Assembly: GCA_027483645.1 (NCBI GenBank)
Contig: JAIXUD010000001.1
Span: 1 to 64,000 of the forward strand
Source of the DNA: Sphingobacteriales bacterium
Lineage (GTDB): Bacteria; Bacteroidota; Bacteroidia; Chitinophagales; CAIOSU01
Reading direction: 5' to 3'
Length of the DNA: 64,000 nt
Part shown: piece after piece, positions 60,890 to 64,000 of the stretch
Position numbering within the stretch: the first letter of the stretch is position 1
Layout of the letters: each line of letters opens with the position of its first letter
Translations under genes and position numbers: made by a program
Notes under the pieces: generated by a model
Databases searched by the model: none
What the model was told of the DNA's origin: nothing
The model's input: only the letters and a program-made list of their open reading frames with translations

Positions 60890-61006
60890 ATGAAAGTTAG
60901 AGCATCCATCAAAAAGCGTAGCGTCGACTGCAAGATTGTGCGTCGGAACGGCAAGCTGTACATCATCAACAAGAAGAATCCGAAGTTTAAACAACGTCAA
61001 GGTTAA
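60890..61006 (+). CDS. rpmJ: 50S ribosomal protein L36, zinc-free form
   Basis: A 38-residue L36 read from ATG 60890 to TAA 61006. It starts [10 protein letters not shown] and ends K-F-K-Q-R-Q-G. Of the usual C-C-C-H zinc ligands only one cysteine remains (C14); the other positions read Ser, Asn and Phe. It is therefore the zinc-independent type. Confidence 0.95.
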   Translation: MKVRASIKKRSVDCKIVRRNGKLYIINKKNPKFKQRQG

Positions 61007-61011
61007 TAATT

Positions 61012-61389
61012 ATGGCAAGGATAGCTGGTATTGATCTACCAAGAGAGAAACGTGGCCTCATCGGTCTCACTTACATCTACGGTGTAGGACCTAAAATTGC
61101 ACTGGAAGTGTTACAACGCACCGGTGTTGACCCTAACATCCGTATTAAGGACTGGAGCGATGAACAGGTTGCTGTCATCCGCCAAATGCTTCAAGATGAG
61201 TATAAAGTGGAAGGTGCCCTACGTTCAGAGGTTCAATTGAACATTAAGCGCCTAATGGATATTGGTTCTTACCGTGGCATCCGCCACCGTAAAGGCCTGC
61301 CAGTTCGTGGCCAGCAGACCCGTACCAACGCTCGTACTCGTAAGGGTAAGAAGAAAACGGTTGCTAATAAGAAGAAAGTTACCAAGTAA
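61012..61389 (+). CDS. rpsM: 30S ribosomal protein S13
   Basis: 125 residues. [31 protein letters not shown] and a lysine-rich tail are present. 5 nt after rpmJ. Confidence 0.97.
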   Translation: MARIAGIDLPREKRGLIGLTYIYGVGPKIALEVLQRTGVDPNIRIKDWSDEQVAVIRQMLQDEYKVEGALRSEVQLNIKRLMDIGSYRGIRHRKGLPVRGQQTRTNARTRKGKKKTVANKKKVTK

Positions 61390-61411
61390 TAGACCATAAG
61401 ATAGCATAGCA

Positions 61412-61801
61412 ATGGCAAAAAGTAATACTAAGGTTAAGAAGCGCGTAGTAAAGGTTGAACCTGAAGGTCACGTTCACATCCAGGCTTCGTTCAACAACAT
61501 TATCATTTCGATAACCAACAAGCAAGGCCAAGTGATATCTTGGGGTTCTGCAGGTAAGGCTGGTTTCAGGGGTTCTAAAAAGAACACCCCATATGCTGCC
61601 CAAATTGCCGCAGAAACTGCCGCTAAGGTAGCTTACGATGCTGGTATGCGTAAAGCAGAAGTGTTTGTGAAAGGTCCGGGATCTGGCCGCGAGAGCGCCA
61701 TCCGTACTATCGCCAACAACGGTATCGATGTAACCGTTATCAAGGATATTACCCCTATCCCGCACAACGGCTGTCGCCCACCTAAGCGTCGCAGAGTCTA
61801 G
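61412..61801 (+). CDS. rpsK: 30S ribosomal protein S11
   Basis: 129 residues. [18 protein letters not shown] and the C-terminal [12 protein letters not shown] are standard. Confidence 0.98.
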   Translation: MAKSNTKVKKRVVKVEPEGHVHIQASFNNIIISITNKQGQVISWGSAGKAGFRGSKKNTPYAAQIAAETAAKVAYDAGMRKAEVFVKGPGSGRESAIRTIANNGIDVTVIKDITPIPHNGCRPPKRRRV

Positions 61802-61845
61802 TATAATTCTATTTAGAACAAGAGTAGCATAAATAACAAGATACA

Positions 61846-62451
61846 ATGGCAAGATACATAGGCCCATCTACCAAGATTGCCCGTAAATTCGGCGAACCGA
61901 TTTTCGGATTCGATCGTGTGTTGGATAAGAAAAACTACCCACCGGGACAGCACGGTAACAACAAGCGTCGCAAGGCTGCTTCGGAGTACGGTGTGCAATT
62001 GCGCGAGAAGCAAAAGGCCAAATATACATACGGTTTGTTGGAGCGCCAGTTCGCTTCTTTGTTTAAAGAAGCTGCGCGCCGCACAGGCGTAACAGGCGAA
62101 ATCCTGTTGCAGTTGTTGGAGTCAAGGTTGGATAACACGGTGTTCCGTTTGGGCATTGCCCCAACCCGCGCTGCTGCCCGTCAATTGGTTTCGCACAAGC
62201 ACATTTTGGTAAACGGAGATGTAGTAAACATACCTAGCTTTACCCTTCGCCCTGGCGACGTGGTTGCGGTACGTGAGAAATCAAAGACACTTGAGGCCAT
62301 CACCGAGAGCCTTCGCAAAACCAATAAGAAATTCAGTTGGTTGGAGTGGGATTCTACTAATTTGAAAGGCAGCTATGTAAGCGCCCCTAACCGCGACGAT
62401 ATTCCTGAGAATATCCAAGAGCAGTTGATAGTAGAATTGTACTCTAAGTAA
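61846..62451 (+). CDS. rpsD: 30S ribosomal protein S4
   Basis: 201 residues. It starts M-A-R-Y-I-G-P, contains the S4 RNA-binding domain ([21 protein letters not shown]). No zinc cysteines are seen near the N-terminus. Confidence 0.97.
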   Translation: MARYIGPSTKIARKFGEPIFGFDRVLDKKNYPPGQHGNNKRRKAASEYGVQLREKQKAKYTYGLLERQFASLFKEAARRTGVTGEILLQLLESRLDNTVFRLGIAPTRAAARQLVSHKHILVNGDVVNIPSFTLRPGDVVAVREKSKTLEAITESLRKTNKKFSWLEWDSTNLKGSYVSAPNRDDIPENIQEQLIVELYSK

Positions 62452-62474
62452 TCACTTTAAAACAACAATTGTCC

Positions 62475-63476
62475 ATGGGAATCCTTACTTTTCAGAAGCC
62501 CGATAAAATTGTAATGCAGAAGTCGACAGAGTTTGAAGGTCTGTTCGAATTCCGTCCTTTAGAGCCTGGCTTCGGTGTAACCATCGGTAATGCCCTTCGC
62601 AGGGTGCTACTGTCATCGTTGGAAGGCTGGGCTATCACCGGTGTTAAGTTTGACGGTGTTACGCATGAGTTTTCAACCATCAAAGGTGTTCTGGAAGATG
62701 TTACTGATATCATCCTTAACCTAAAACAGGTTCGCATCAAGCGCGAATTGCGTGACGATGATAATGCTACTGAAGAGAAAATCTATATTTCCCTTAAAGA
62801 TAAAGAGCAGTTTACTGCTGGCGATATCGAGAAGCACACCAATGTGTTCACTATCATGAACCCTGATTTGGTTATCTGCAACTTGGAGCCTAGCGTAAAA
62901 TTGGAATTGGAACTGAGCATCCGCAAAGGCCGTGGTTATGTACCAGCCGAGGAGAACACCCCAGAGGATTTGCTTATCGGTTTGATTCCTATCGACTCTA
63001 TCCACACCCCGATCAAAAACGTGCGCTACGCCGTTGAAAACACCCGTGTGGAACAAAAGACCGATTACGAGAAACTGGTTATCGAAGTTAACACCGACGG
63101 TACCATCCACCCTGAAGAAGCCATCAAAGAAGCTGCGAAGATTTTGATCCAGCACTTGATGTTGATTTCTGACGAAAACATCACTTTCGATACTTACGAT
63201 AAGCAAGAAGATGATGTAGTGGATGAGCACATTTTGCACATGCGCAAAGTGTTGAAAACACCACTTGAAGATTTGGACCTATCAGTACGTGCATACAACT
63301 GCTTGAAAGCAGCTAAGATTAACAGCTTGGCCGACCTAGTGCAGTATGATACCAACGAATTGTTGAAGTTCCGCAACTTCGGTAAGAAGTCGCTAGTAGA
63401 AATTGAAGCATTGATAAACGAGAAAGGTTTGACCTTTGGCATGGACCTTTCCAAGTACAAGTTAAACGAAGAGTAA
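62475..63476 (+). CDS. rpoA: RNA polymerase alpha subunit
   Basis: 333 residues from the ATG at 62475 (a TTG 6 nt upstream is in frame). N-terminal dimerisation domain with [11 protein letters not shown]-x-T-(I)-G-N-A-L-R-R and C-terminal domain with [12 protein letters not shown][11 protein letters not shown]. It follows rpsD by 23 nt. Confidence 0.98.
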   Translation: MGILTFQKPDKIVMQKSTEFEGLFEFRPLEPGFGVTIGNALRRVLLSSLEGWAITGVKFDGVTHEFSTIKGVLEDVTDIILNLKQVRIKRELRDDDNATEEKIYISLKDKEQFTAGDIEKHTNVFTIMNPDLVICNLEPSVKLELELSIRKGRGYVPAEENTPEDLLIGLIPIDSIHTPIKNVRYAVENTRVEQKTDYEKLVIEVNTDGTIHPEEAIKEAAKILIQHLMLISDENITFDTYDKQEDDVVDEHILHMRKVLKTPLEDLDLSVRAYNCLKAAKINSLADLVQYDTNELLKFRNFGKKSLVEIEALINEKGLTFGMDLSKYKLNEE

Positions 63477-63484
63477 TTTAAGTC

Positions 63485-64000
63485 ATGAGACACGGGAAGA
63501 AAGTAAATCATCTGGGTCGTACCAGCTCGCACCGCAAGGCATTGCTAATGAACTTGGCTGTAGCGCTTATCACACACAAGCGCATCAAAACCACATTGGC
63601 TAAAGCTAAATCGCTGCGCGTATATGTGGAGCCCCTACTGAGCCGCGGCAAAGTGGATAGTACCCACAATCGTCGTATTGTATTCAGCTACTTGCAGGAT
63701 AAAGAGACCATTACTGAGCTGTTTGGCACAGTAGCTTCAAAAATAGGTGACCGCCCAGGTGGATACACCCGTATCATTCGCTTAGGCGAGCGTTTCGGCG
63801 ATGCCGCTGAAATGGCCATGATTGAGTTGGTTGACTTTAACGAACTATTGTTGAGCGATAAGAAAGCCGACGGTGGTGCCAAGAAGAAACGTACCCGCCG
63901 CGCCGGTGGTGCTGCTAAAGCTACTGATAAAGTTGCTGCCCCAGCCGCCAAGAAGGAAGCTGCCCCTGCTAAAGTAGAGGAAGCTACCCCAGAGGTAGAA
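63485..64000 (+). CDS. rplQ: 50S ribosomal protein L17, 3' end cut by window edge
   Basis: 172 residues are visible with no stop before the window edge. [13 protein letters not shown] and [12 protein letters not shown]-x-T-T identify it. After the core (about residue 120) a Lys/Ala/Pro/Glu-rich tail goes on, so the protein is much longer than the E. coli one (127 residues). Confidence 0.95.
   Translation, partial: MRHGKKVNHLGRTSSHRKALLMNLAVALITHKRIKTTLAKAKSLRVYVEPLLSRGKVDSTHNRRIVFSYLQDKETITELFGTVASKIGDRPGGYTRIIRLGERFGDAAEMAMIELVDFNELLLSDKKADGGAKKKRTRRAGGAAKATDKVAAPAAKKEAAPAKVEEATPEVE

Overview
The window looks like a chromosomal segment of a member of the Bacteroidota (Bacteroidetes). Evidence: promoters of the Bacteroidota type (TTTG, about 19-20 nt, TAnnTTTG); a T9SS C-terminal sorting domain; a DUF4270 lipoprotein; a str operon (rpsL-rpsG-fusA) that runs straight into the S10 operon with no tuf gene; and zinc-free versions of L36 and S14. 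No tRNA, rRNA, CRISPR array, transposase or prophage gene was seen. The genus cannot be named from the sequence.

Layout. 1-5,065: a cut-off redoxin gene, a DUF1015 protein, a BaiN/HI0933-type flavoprotein, an Mpo1-like membrane protein and a beta-helix lipoprotein. 5,210-10,123: the rimP-nusA-infB operon with a clear promoter, a leader hairpin and a terminator. 10,124-17,667: a repeat-bearing intergenic region, a T9SS cargo protein, a TPR protein, a CBS protein, an alpha/beta hydrolase, an AraC regulator and a receiver-only response regulator. 17,685-25,098 (minus strand): an unusual block in which Wzm- and Wzt-type ABC exporter genes bracket four genes carrying five phytanoyl-CoA-dioxygenase-like (PhyH, Fe(II)/2-oxoglutarate) domains, one gene being a methyltransferase-PhyH-PhyH fusion. 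25,157-34,446: an exonuclease/GIY-YIG protein, a DUF433/PIN-like toxin-antitoxin pair, rfaE2, a flippase-like membrane protein, panD and panC, then a short starch-synthase-like protein, a DUF4270 lipoprotein and glmS. 34,747-45,725: a ComF protein, a MntA/HepT toxin-antitoxin pair, a SpoIIE-type phosphatase, a peptide-type ABC permease, a desaturase, a lipid A-type acyltransferase, a GWxTD protein, a sulfatase-like hydrolase and a bile-acid-symporter-family transporter. 45,998-64,000: the str-S10-spc-alpha ribosomal superoperon on the plus strand, from rpsL to a cut-off rplQ, including secY, map, infA, rpmJ and rpoA.

How it works together. The two ends of the window are housekeeping information-processing operons. 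The middle is envelope biology (lipid acylation and desaturation, export, surface lipoproteins, amino-sugar supply through GlmS, ADP-heptose supply through RfaE2) with two small toxin-antitoxin modules. The Wzm/Wzt/PhyH/methyltransferase block is the best candidate for an undescribed system. It would make and export an oxidised and methylated surface molecule, but it holds no glycosyltransferase gene, so the substrate is open.

A second unexplained layer lies in the non-coding DNA. At least eleven short arrays of imperfect 7-nt tandem repeats with different consensus words sit between genes, and five of them begin at, or within 3 nt of, a stop codon. Palindromic repeat elements at 1,973, 10,281, 12,197, 34,472 and 44,559 add to this.
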